NCBI RefSeq assembly: GCF_003248605.1
Contig: NZ_QFPF01000109.1
Span: 1 to 9,309 of the forward strand
Length of the DNA: 9,309 nt
Direction: 5' to 3'
DNA from: Microbacterium sp.
Lineage (GTDB): Bacteria; Actinomycetota; Actinomycetes; Actinomycetales; Microbacteriaceae
The notes under the pieces were generated by a model. The model had not been told where the DNA came from, made no database searches, and saw nothing but the letters and a program-made list of their open reading frames with translations. The position numbers and the translations under genes were made by a program. Of the stretch, positions 1-5,889 are shown one piece after another (position 1 is the stretch's first letter; the number at the start of each line of letters is the position of its first letter).

Positions 1-398
1 TCCTCGGTGTGCAGCTCGCGGTCTTCGGTGTCTACATGGGCGCGTCTTTCGCGCCGAACCACAAGGGCATGCCGATCATCGCCAAGGACGCGAAGCTGGA
101 CTTCTTCAGCAAGCAGGTGCGCACCTCGCGCAACGTCTCGGGCGGTTGGTGGGCCACCTGGCTCATGGGTGGCCTGAACTACCAGGTCGAGCACCACCTG
201 TTCCCCAACATGCCGCGCCCGCACCTGGCCAAGGCCCGAGAGATCGTGCGCGAAGCCTGCGTGAGCTTCGACGTGCCCTACACCGAGACCACTCTGTGGC
301 GCTCGTACGGCATCGTCATCGCCTACCTCAACCGAGTCGGCCTCGCGGCGCGCGATCCGTTCGAGTGCCACATCGTGTCGCGCTTCCGCAAGGCCTGA
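1..398 (+). CDS. Fatty acid desaturase, C-terminal part (5' end outside window)
   Basis: This is the last 131 codons of a membrane-bound fatty acid desaturase (FA_desaturase family, DesA3/linoleoyl-CoA-desaturase-like). Such enzymes put a cis double bond into acyl chains with a di-iron centre held by three histidine boxes, at the cytoplasmic face of the membrane. The frame is open from base 3, so the GTG at base 9 is internal. A hydrophobic stretch (LAVFGVYMGASFAPNH) is followed by the third histidine box, QVEHH, encoded near 183-197 within NYQVEHHLFPNMPRPHL. The Q-x-x-H-H form of this box is typical of front-end and DesA3-type desaturases. The first two boxes lie upstream of the window. The tail ends normally in a TGA. 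The gene converges on the carbohydrate-binding lipoprotein gene with only 7 nt between the two stop codons, and no obvious separate terminator is visible there. Family assignment is firm; substrate and regiospecificity cannot be read from this fragment. Confidence 0.93.
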   Translation, partial: LGVQLAVFGVYMGASFAPNHKGMPIIAKDAKLDFFSKQVRTSRNVSGGWWATWLMGGLNYQVEHHLFPNMPRPHLAKAREIVREACVSFDVPYTETTLWRSYGIVIAYLNRVGLAARDPFECHIVSRFRKA

Positions 399-405
399 CC
401 CGGCT

Positions 406-2042
406 TCAGGGGCGGCCGGGGCCACCCTGACCGCCGCCGCCCATTCCGCCGCCCATCGTTCCGGTGAGCTCACCGGCGGTCGCGGTGGCGGCCGTGCCGC
501 CCGCGCTCAGGGTGTAGGTCGATCCGGATGCGACGCCCGCCGCCGAGACGATGACCGACGCGGCGGATGCCGGAGCCACGACGCTTGCGAGCGTGGTGCC
601 CGCGGTATCCGTCAGGACGAGCTCGTCTCCCTCGGCGGCCGCCAGTGAGAACTGCGCCGCGCTCTGCCCCGCGTCGGTGGGCACGCTGGGGCTGCCGCCG
701 AGCGCGACCAGCGTCCCTCCCGAGATCTGGATGCCGCCGTCGGCATCGATCGCGCCGTCCCCGCCGGCGGCGGGCCCGGCGGCCACGACGGTTCCACCGG
801 TCATCGTCCAGGTTCCGTTGACGTCGATGCCGTCGCCGCCCCCGGTCGCCGTGAGGGTGCCGCCGCTGATCAGCAGAGTCATCGCGGCGCTGCCGGTGTC
901 GGGTGACGAGACGTTCAGCGCGTCGTCGTCGGCGACCACCGACGTCTCCCCGCCCGAGATCTCGATCTCGCCCGCTTCGAGTCCCTCGACAGCGCGCGCG
1001 ACGGTGTTCACGCCCGCCGAGATCACGAGCTGGAGCTCGGCGTGCACCGCGTCGTCACCGGCCGAGGCCGTGAGCGTCGCACCCGCGAGGTGCGCGTAGG
1101 CGTCGGTGTTGATCGCGTCGGCGCGTCCAGGCCGTCGTCGCCCGCGTCGACGGCGATGGTCCCGCCCTCGATGAGGATGTATCCGCGCTCGGCGTCCTCC
1201 TCGTTGTCGGATTTCAGACCGTCTCCGCCTGCCGTGACCTCGAGGTCGCCGTCGCGGATCACGAGGTAGTCCTTGCCGCGGACACCGTCATCGACAGCAT
1301 CCACCTCGATCGTTCCCGACTGGATGACCAGGCCGTCGGCGCTCGCGATGCCGTCATTGCCGTTGCCGTGCACCGAGAGCGCACCGGTGCCGGTGATGGT
1401 GAGGTCGGCGGCGCTGTACAGCGCGGCGTTCGCCTCGGCGTCGTCGGCGTAGGACGAGGCGTCGCTGAGCGTGTTGGTGGAGCCCTCGGCGAGGACGATG
1501 ACGGCCTCGCCGGCCGCGACGACGTTGATGGCCGCGCCGGCGGCGTTGGTGATGTCGACACCGTCGAGGACGAGGGTCACCGTGCCCTCGGCCGCGCTGT
1601 CGACCACGAGCGAGCCCGTGAGCGAGCCCGTGAGCAGGTAGGTGCCGGCACCGGTGATCGTCACGGTCGACCCGTCGACGCCGACACCCTCGCCGTCGGC
1701 GCTCGCGCCGTCGCCCTCGAGCGCGATCTCGATCGCGTCGGCGGTGTCGTACTCGGCGTCGCCCGCGTCGTCGTGCGTCTCCTGGTTCGCGGCGATCACG
1801 TCGGCGGCGCTCTGGTGCGCGTCGCTCGATCCGGTCAGGGCGCTCGCCGCGCTCGAGCTCTCGGCGGCCTGCGTCGAGCTGTCGTCGCTGACGACGACGG
1901 CCGGCTCCGCGGCGGTGGCGCATCCGGCGAGCACGATCGCGGCGGCCACCGGCAGCGCGAGTGCGGCGGCGAAGCGGGCGCGGCGCCGTGCCTGAGCGGA
2001 CGGGGCGGTGCGGGGTGCGGCAAGGGGGCGGGGGGTGAGCAT
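406..2042 (-). pseudogene. Carbohydrate-binding (Cthe_2159-type) lipoprotein, frameshifted
   Basis: The start is ATG at 2042, with AGAGG about 9 nt upstream. The N-terminus has a basic region (ARRRARF) and a hydrophobic core ending in the lipobox LAGC (Cys41), so it should be a lipid-anchored exported protein. A low-complexity Ser/Ala/Asp linker follows. Then come repeated beta-helix rungs of the ISGGT/EGGT type alternating with Asp-rich DDG turns (DDGVRGKD, GGDGLKSD, GDDGLDA, then GDGIDVNG and GDGAIDADG). This pattern fits the Cthe_2159 family, calcium-binding beta-helix proteins that bind acidic polysaccharides. The C-terminus is a Gly-rich tail (GTMGGGMGGGGQGG), also common in the family. 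The frame breaks near 1121-1125. The upstream frame reads GDDGLDA and then becomes Arg/Pro/Thr junk, while the +1 frame continues the family pattern (ADAINTDAYAHLAG, GDDAVHAELQLV) to the stop at 406. Restoring one base would give about 545 aa. It is the last gene of the DUF4956-VTC unit. It may be a true pseudogene or a sequencing error in a GC-rich run. Confidence 0.82.
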
Positions 2043-2096
2043 GGTGTGTACCTCTGTTCGGTCGAATCGAGAATCGGGTGAGGGTGGCGGATGCCG

Positions 2097-2909
2097 TCAG
2101 GCGTTGCGGAAGTGGGAGTCGAGCACGCGTCGCCACTTGTTGGCGGGCAGGTCGGAGCGCAGCGCGGCGAGCCCGGTGCCGTACTTCGAGAGCGTTGCGG
2201 GACGGATGCCGTGGGCCCAGAGGGCGCGGTCGGCCGGTCCCGCGGACCTGCCCGACTTCGTCTCGACGATCACGGCGTCGGGCAGATTCAGCGTCGACCC
2301 GGATGCGGCATCCACCCATCCCAGGTCGATGTCGATCGTCATGCGGGAGGCGTCGCGCCCGCCCGCGGTCGATGCGTCGGGGACGTGGGCCGGCAGCAGC
2401 AGGGTGACTCGGCGGTACCGGGTGGTCAGCTCACGGCGCAGACGCGGGGCGATGGCCGCCCCGGCGATTCCGGCCTCGGTGAGCACCCCTTCCGCGTACG
2501 CCGTGCCCTCGGGATCGAGGTGACGGGCGTCGGAATCCGACACGTCGACGCGGTCCTTGACCGTGAGAGAACGCCCGCCGCGGGTCTTGACCTCGAGGAA
2601 CGCGACCTGGGAATCGACGTATCGCCGCGGGCGGACCTTGAACTGGCGCCGCCGGCCCCGCGCGGCGCCGAAGAAGCTCTGCAGATCCGGGGTGTCGAAG
2701 TAGTGCGAGAGGTAGCGGGGGGCGTGTTCGCCGAGGTGCTCGAGCACGCGGGTGTCGGAGGGCAGCGCCCGCAGGACGGACGCCAGAGCGCACGCGGGGA
2801 GGATGTACTTGCGGTCGACGCGGGTCTGCAGCTCGGCGTGCGCGTTCAACTCGGCCAGGTCGATCGTCCGGAATCGCTCGAGCGAGTGCAGGGCATGCGC
2901 GGGGCTCAC
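2097..2909 (-). CDS. VTC-domain protein (polyphosphate polymerase-like)
   Basis: This 270-aa protein matches the VTC domain, a triphosphate-tunnel (TTM-like) fold. In yeast Vtc4 the domain makes polyphosphate from ATP inside a basic beta-barrel. Visible tunnel motifs are RVDRKY at 30-35, SHYFDTPDL at 68-76, FKVRPRRY at 90-97, the ExK strand FLEVKTR at 104-110, RELTTRYRR at 159-167, TIDIDL at 191-196, the second acidic/basic strand VIVETKSG at 213-220, and LSKYGTG at 240-246. Acidic and basic tunnel residues look intact, so it is probably catalytically competent. No membrane segment or signal peptide is seen, so it should sit in the cytoplasm, probably held at the membrane by its DUF4956 neighbour. 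The start is GTG at 2909: it overlaps the DUF4956 stop as GTGA, with AGGTG 5 nt upstream, which indicates translational coupling. The stop lies 54 nt before the lipoprotein start. Whether bacterial stand-alone VTC proteins make polyphosphate is not settled; the fold call is firm and the activity is inferred. Confidence 0.9.
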   Translation of the reverse strand: MSPAHALHSLERFRTIDLAELNAHAELQTRVDRKYILPACALASVLRALPSDTRVLEHLGEHAPRYLSHYFDTPDLQSFFGAARGRRRQFKVRPRRYVDSQVAFLEVKTRGGRSLTVKDRVDVSDSDARHLDPEGTAYAEGVLTEAGIAGAAIAPRLRRELTTRYRRVTLLLPAHVPDASTAGGRDASRMTIDIDLGWVDAASGSTLNLPDAVIVETKSGRSAGPADRALWAHGIRPATLSKYGTGLAALRSDLPANKWRRVLDSHFRNA

Positions 2910-3565
2910 GCGTTCACCTGCTCGCGCATACGGTGCCAGTCCTGCGCCGGCGTTGACACGCCCGGGGTGGCCGCGTGTTCGCCGGGGAGGCCCGGGCGCG
3001 CAAGGGCGTAACGCACCGAGACGGTCGTGGTGTCATCGACGAGGTCGATCGCGCGCACGTCGAGGACGAGGATCCGAGAGCCCAGCAGGTGTTCGACGTG
3101 AGCCCGAAGCGCCGCCTCATCGGTATAGGCACGATCGATCGTGAGCGTCTGCTCCCGGTAGCGCTGCAGCATCCATCGGCTGTCGACGATCGCCAGCACC
3201 CCGACCACGAGGGCCATGAGGCCCGCGGCGCTCGTCAGTGACGCCACCGCCGTCTCGGCGGTCGCCGCCGCGGCGGTCAGTCCCGAGATCAGACCCAGCG
3301 CGAGCGCGGCGAAGTAGTAGGCCACCTCGGTCTGCTCGATCTCGCGCGAGCGCAGGCGGATGATCGAGAGCACGCCGAAAAGACCCAGCCCGAGGCCCGC
3401 GCCGACGGTGCCGGTGCCGAGCACGAGCGAGACCGCGAGCACGCCGACGTTGACGCCGACGAATGCGACCGCGAGGTCGCGGCGCCGGTTGCGGGGAAAG
3501 TAGATCGCGAACGCGAGCACGCCGATGGCGACGAGGTCGAGCGCGATGACGATGAGCTGAAGCAT
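2906..3565 (-). CDS. DUF4956 integral membrane protein
   Basis: This 219-aa protein is recognised as DUF4956. Hydrophobic segments lie at about 2-23, 31-50, 53-68, 82-100 and 113-128. They are followed by a soluble tail of about 90 residues (130-219) that is probably cytoplasmic. The family hallmark is the conserved stretch at 63-91, read as FGVLSIIRLRSREIEQTEV followed by AYYFAALALG, with an amphipathic Arg/Glu loop between membrane segments. The function of the family is unknown. It is often found next to VTC-domain polyphosphate-polymerase-like proteins, as here, where its TGA stop overlaps the next start by 4 nt. A plausible role is a membrane anchor or channel partner for the VTC protein, by analogy with the membrane parts of the yeast VTC complex; this is inference. 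The start is ATG at 3565 with a full AGGAGG at 3570-3575, only 4 nt from the start codon, which is a short spacing. It appears to be the first gene of the three-gene unit. Confidence 0.9.
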   Translation of the reverse strand: MLQLIVIALDLVAIGVLAFAIYFPRNRRRDLAVAFVGVNVGVLAVSLVLGTGTVGAGLGLGLFGVLSIIRLRSREIEQTEVAYYFAALALGLISGLTAAAATAETAVASLTSAAGLMALVVGVLAIVDSRWMLQRYREQTLTIDRAYTDEAALRAHVEHLLGSRILVLDVRAIDLVDDTTTVSVRYALARPGLPGEHAATPGVSTPAQDWHRMREQVNA

Positions 3566-3722
3566 GGGTCCTCCTGGGGTGATGGATCCACGGTGCGGCG
3601 CGACGCTATGTGGCGGCTATGCGTGCCCGCAGCGCCACTGACGAATGACGCGGGATGCCGTCGCCCGGAGCCCGCGCGTGTGGGTCGCGCACCCGGGCGC
3701 TAATCTCGAGGGAGGGGGTGCA
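3566..3722. other. Divergent intergenic region
   Basis: These 157 nt separate the divergently read DUF4956 unit (-) and the helical hypothetical gene (+), so promoters for both should lie here. Besides the two ribosome binding sites I see only weak promoter candidates. On the minus strand there is TAGCGT at 3603-3608, without a recognisable -35 partner. On the plus strand there is TAATCT at 3701-3706, which sits too close to the start to leave much leader. I see no clear operator palindrome or hairpin. Confidence 0.4.
3711..3715 (+). promoter_or_regulatory. Ribosome binding site deciding the GTG start at 3723
   Basis: GGAGG, within a GGAGGGGG run, lies 7 nt before the GTG at 3723. The in-frame ATG at 3645 would add 26 residues with a non-conserved look and has no comparable site, so the GTG is preferred. 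Confidence 0.75.
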
Positions 3723-4388
3723 GTGAGCCCGAAAGCCTCGTCCGATGCTCCGGAAGCGGTCGATTCCGCGTCCGGGGCCGCGGCGCGCGCGAAGCGACCC
3801 AAGGTCGCCGACGTCGTGGCGGAGGGGCTGTACATCGCGGTCGCGACGACGCGGCTGTCGCTGAAGAACCGCATCCTGATGGACACGATCGCCGGCGGCG
3901 AGGGGTACGACGTCGATCGCTTCCTCCCTGATGCCCGGGCGGCCCTGCTCTCGCTCGCCGACGAGGCCGATGAAGCCGCCGATCGTGTGCGGCGCGAGGC
4001 GCGCGACGCGTGGCGCCGGTTCGCCGACCCGGACGGCACGCACGACTACGGCAGCCGCGATGTGCGCAACCTCCGCCGCCGCCGCCGCCAGTCGCGCAAG
4101 GTCGCGAAGGAGCTGCGGGCTCGCGCCGACGACGAGGACGCCCTGCGGCAGATCGTCGTCGCCGCACGTGATGCGGCGTGGCAGGAGCTTGCGGCGAACA
4201 TCGACCGGACGCTGCGGGTGGAGGCGGCGCGGCCCGACCTCGAGCCCGACTACGCGAGGATGCGCGAGGCGCGCATGCAGTCGCTGCGCCTCGTGGATCT
4301 CGCTGCTCTCTCCTCGCAGCAGCGCCAGCGCGCCAAGGTCCGCGGTGACCAGAGGGCGCCGGACGACGCGCCCGGCGAGAGCGACTGA
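3723..4388 (+). CDS. Hypothetical charged helical protein
   Basis: I do not recognise a characterised family; this is probably a lineage-conserved hypothetical. From the GTG at 3723 the protein is 221 aa. The first 25 residues are Ala/Ser/Pro/Asp-rich and look disordered. Next comes a well-ordered helical block (VADVVAEGLYIAVATTRLSL, then KNRILMDTIAGGEGYDV), which looks like the conserved core. After it there is a long run of charged helix with heptad-like Ala/Leu spacing (ARAALLSLADEADEAADRVR), which is likely a coiled coil. A strongly basic patch (NLRRRRRQSRKVAKELRAR) could touch nucleic acid, ribosomes or acidic lipid. The C-terminus is again acidic and flexible (DDAPGESD). There is no signal peptide or membrane span, so it should be cytoplasmic. 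It stands alone on its strand, 74 nt before tRNA-Arg and divergent from the DUF4956 unit. Coding status is supported by the strong ribosome binding site and consistent third-position GC. Confidence 0.8.
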   Translation: MSPKASSDAPEAVDSASGAAARAKRPKVADVVAEGLYIAVATTRLSLKNRILMDTIAGGEGYDVDRFLPDARAALLSLADEADEAADRVRREARDAWRRFADPDGTHDYGSRDVRNLRRRRRQSRKVAKELRARADDEDALRQIVVAARDAAWQELAANIDRTLRVEAARPDLEPDYARMREARMQSLRLVDLAALSSQQRQRAKVRGDQRAPDDAPGESD

Positions 4389-4421
4389 CGCCTCGATTTC
4401 GTCGCGGCGCCGGGCGTGGGG

Positions 4422-4427
4422 TATTCT
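4422..4427 (+). promoter_or_regulatory. Likely -10 element of the tRNA-Arg promoter
   Basis: TATTCT lies 35 nt before the mature tRNA, matching four of six bases of the TATAAT consensus. The best -35 candidate is a weak TTCGTC at 4398-4403. Transcription would then start near 4434 and give a leader of about 29 nt. It is an otherwise GC-rich spot, which makes the AT-rich hexamer stand out. Confidence 0.5.
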
Positions 4428-4462
4428 GGTCGCTGGCCTGCGCAGGATTCTGCGGCGGCCAT

Positions 4463-4535
4463 GCGCCCGTAGCTCAATGGATAGAGCATCTGACTACGGA
4501 TCAGAAGGTTAGGGGTTCGAGTCCCTTCGGGCGCA
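4463..4535 (+). tRNA. tRNA-Arg (anticodon ACG)
   Basis: A complete 73-nt cloverleaf can be folded by eye. The acceptor stem GCGCCCG (4463-4469) pairs with CGGGCGC (4528-4534), with discriminator A at 4535. The D arm is GCTC/GAGC with loop AATGGATA. The anticodon stem TCTGA/TCAGA encloses the loop CTACGGA, with anticodon ACG at 4496-4498. The variable region is AGGTT, and the T arm is AGGGG/CCCTT with loop TTCGAGT. ACG would be edited to ICG and read CGU, CGC and CGA, so this is the main arginine tRNA for a GC-rich genome. The 3' CCA is not encoded (CAC follows) and must be added after transcription. A strong hairpin terminator follows 12 nt later. tRNA 3' ends are common integration sites, but I found no direct copy of this one elsewhere in the window. 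Confidence 0.97.
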
Positions 4536-4547
4536 CACTGTGTTGAG

Positions 4548-4597
4548 ACAGTGACCACGAAAGCCCCCGGTTCGCCGGGGGCTTTCGTGGTCACTGT
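4548..4597. terminator. Bidirectional hairpin terminator, perfect 23-bp stem with TTCG loop
   Basis: Bases 4548-4570 are exactly complementary to 4575-4597, with a TTCG tetraloop at 4571-4574. The core is AAAGCCCCCGG / CCGGGGGCTTT, so a GC-rich hairpin followed by a short T run forms on either strand. It would end tRNA-Arg transcription on the plus strand and the ATPase transcript on the minus strand. The ATPase stop codon (4591-4593) and its last sense codon lie inside the right arm. Confidence 0.9.
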
Positions 4598-5814
4598 GAT
4601 CGGCGCGCGCTGCGGCGCTGAATGGGAGGTATCTCCAGATGCGGCACTGCCCGCAGCATGAACTTGTCGAAATCGGGGACCGTGAATGCGGCGTAGCCAT
4701 GCTCCGGCGTGTAGAGCAGACCCATCTCGATGAGTTCGGCCCGCGTGGGGCCAAGTTGCGTCGAATCGCGTTCTAGAAGTCGCGCGACATCGGCGGCCTT
4801 TTGCGGTTCAGGACCCAGCTGTGCCATCGCCCTCACGTAGGCGGTCTGCAGCGGGGTGGCGCGGTCGAGGCGGACGCGAAAAAAGGAACTGTCGAGCTTG
4901 GCTTCGTATGCTTCACGCGCGAGCGCGACATCTTCCCGCGAGACCCGGTTGCCGCGTGCAACGGTCCAGACCTGATAGCCCAGTTCCTGGATGAAGTAGG
5001 GATAGCCTCGCGTGATCTCCATCGCGAGATCGACCGCGTCGCCGTCGAACAAGGCGCCTTCGGCGGCGGCGGGTTCGGTCAGCGCCCGTCGGGCATCGTC
5101 GCCGTGCAACGAGTCGATCTTCGGGAACTTGAAGAGTCGCTCGGCGTAGGACTTAGCATCGCCGGCGAGTTCGGCGATCTGGGGGAGTCCGGCTCCGACG
5201 AAGGTCACCGGCACGCTTCGCTGCACCGTCTTGTGAATCGCTTGGATCAATGCCTCGAGTTGTGGGGCCGCGAGAAACTGAACCTCATCGATCAGAACGA
5301 CGACACCCTTATTCACCTCTGCAGCGGCCTCTCCGATGGCGACGAGTACGTCGGTGAGGTCCATGCCGAGGTCTCCGTGATCCCCCAGACCTTCGGCTGG
5401 GGGGATGTCCCACGACATCGACCACATCCCTTGCTGATCAACGGAGACGGCGAATGCGCTGAGCACCTCGGCGGCGCGTTGGGCCCGAGATGTCCAGCGA
5501 GCACGTGGAGAAAGGCGAAGCAACGCAGCCTTCAATTGAGAGAACATCGTCTGACGGAATCGGGCATCGTCGTGTTTGCTCGCTTCGAATTCGACAACTT
5601 CCCAGCCGACGCCCGTCGCGATCTGTTCGAAACGATTGAGGAGGACCGTCTTGCCTACACCGCGCAGGCCGGTGATGATCATCGACTGCTCGGAGCGTCC
5701 TCGCTGCAGGCGCCGGAGGAGGATCTCGAATGATGCGGTCTGATCATCACGCCCGATCAGGACCTCGGGGCTGGCACCTGCATTCGGGGTGTACGGATTA
5801 TCGAGGTTGTCCAC
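4591..5814 (-). CDS. AAA/ORC-like ATPase with winged-helix C-terminus
   Basis: This 407-aa protein is a P-loop ATPase of the AAA_16/ORC1-CDC6-like or STAND-like group. Walker A is TGLRGVGKT (48-56), Walker B is VVVLIDEVQF (171-180, Asp176-Glu177), and a sensor-1-like strand is VPVTFVGAGLP (201-211). The lid region carries the motif GYPYFIQELG (270-279), typical of this group. Residues from about 320 to 388 look like a winged helix (ADVARLLERDSTQLGPTRAE, then a beta wing ending TVPDFDKFML), suggesting DNA or partner binding. The cellular role is unknown; relatives are usually annotated only as ATP-binding protein. The start is GTG at 5814, chosen because a -10-like TAAGAT ends 6 nt before it and no ribosome binding site is present. 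The gene stands alone, convergent to tRNA-Arg. Its composition is lower in GC than its neighbours (34 of 60 bases at 5221-5280) and its upstream region is AT-rich, both hinting at acquisition by transfer. A replication-initiator role is possible but unsupported. Confidence 0.85.
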   Translation of the reverse strand: MDNLDNPYTPNAGASPEVLIGRDDQTASFEILLRRLQRGRSEQSMIITGLRGVGKTVLLNRFEQIATGVGWEVVEFEASKHDDARFRQTMFSQLKAALLRLSPRARWTSRAQRAAEVLSAFAVSVDQQGMWSMSWDIPPAEGLGDHGDLGMDLTDVLVAIGEAAAEVNKGVVVLIDEVQFLAAPQLEALIQAIHKTVQRSVPVTFVGAGLPQIAELAGDAKSYAERLFKFPKIDSLHGDDARRALTEPAAAEGALFDGDAVDLAMEITRGYPYFIQELGYQVWTVARGNRVSREDVALAREAYEAKLDSSFFRVRLDRATPLQTAYVRAMAQLGPEPQKAADVARLLERDSTQLGPTRAELIEMGLLYTPEHGYAAFTVPDFDKFMLRAVPHLEIPPIQRRSARRSQ

Positions 5815-5889
5815 CGCAAGATCTTAGCATTCTTAGTTCGTTTTATTGAGATACGAAAAAGCAGAATAAAGGCTCGAACATGTTCCGGC
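5815..5889 (-). promoter_or_regulatory. AT-rich promoter region of the ATPase gene
   Basis: In 5821-5880 only 20 of 60 bases are G or C, an abrupt drop from the surrounding sequence. On the minus strand TAAGAT (5821-5826) fits an actinobacterial -10 (TANNNT). It lies 6 nt before the GTG, which places the transcript start at or next to the start codon, so the mRNA is probably leaderless. No good -35 is visible. A perfect palindrome GAACATGTTC sits at 5876-5885 and could be an operator or just the end of the upstream gene's 3' region. No clear terminator for the ABC permease is seen here. Confidence 0.5.

Noticed and set aside
1610..1633. Two tandem copies of a 12-nt unit (GCGAGCCCGTGA)
   Set aside because: It encodes the repeated LTGS pattern inside a beta-helix protein and is explained by the protein repeat rather than by a separate DNA element.
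1354..2319. Long open frame on the minus strand rich in Arg and His
   Set aside because: It overlaps the lipoprotein and VTC genes in another frame. The Arg/His/Pro-rich composition is the usual shadow of GC-rich coding DNA, and it has no signal, motif or ribosome binding site.
2091..3011. 306-codon plus-strand frame opposite the VTC gene
   Set aside because: Antisense to a protein with clear conserved motifs; its own translation is Gly/Arg/Val-rich without a domain.
4801..5733. 310-codon open frame on the plus strand opposite the ATPase
   Set aside because: The minus-strand frame carries Walker A, Walker B and winged-helix features. The plus-strand frame has no recognisable domain and is antisense shadow.
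5873..5879. CTCGAAC match to the T-loop of tRNA-Arg as a possible attachment site
   Set aside because: Only 7 nt match, in inverted orientation relative to the tRNA. An island att site should be a longer direct repeat, and no integrase is present.
5874..5887. Candidate LexA/SOS box
   Set aside because: The actinobacterial box needs CGAAC and GTTCG arms separated by four bases. Here the arms are separated by two and the outer base does not match.
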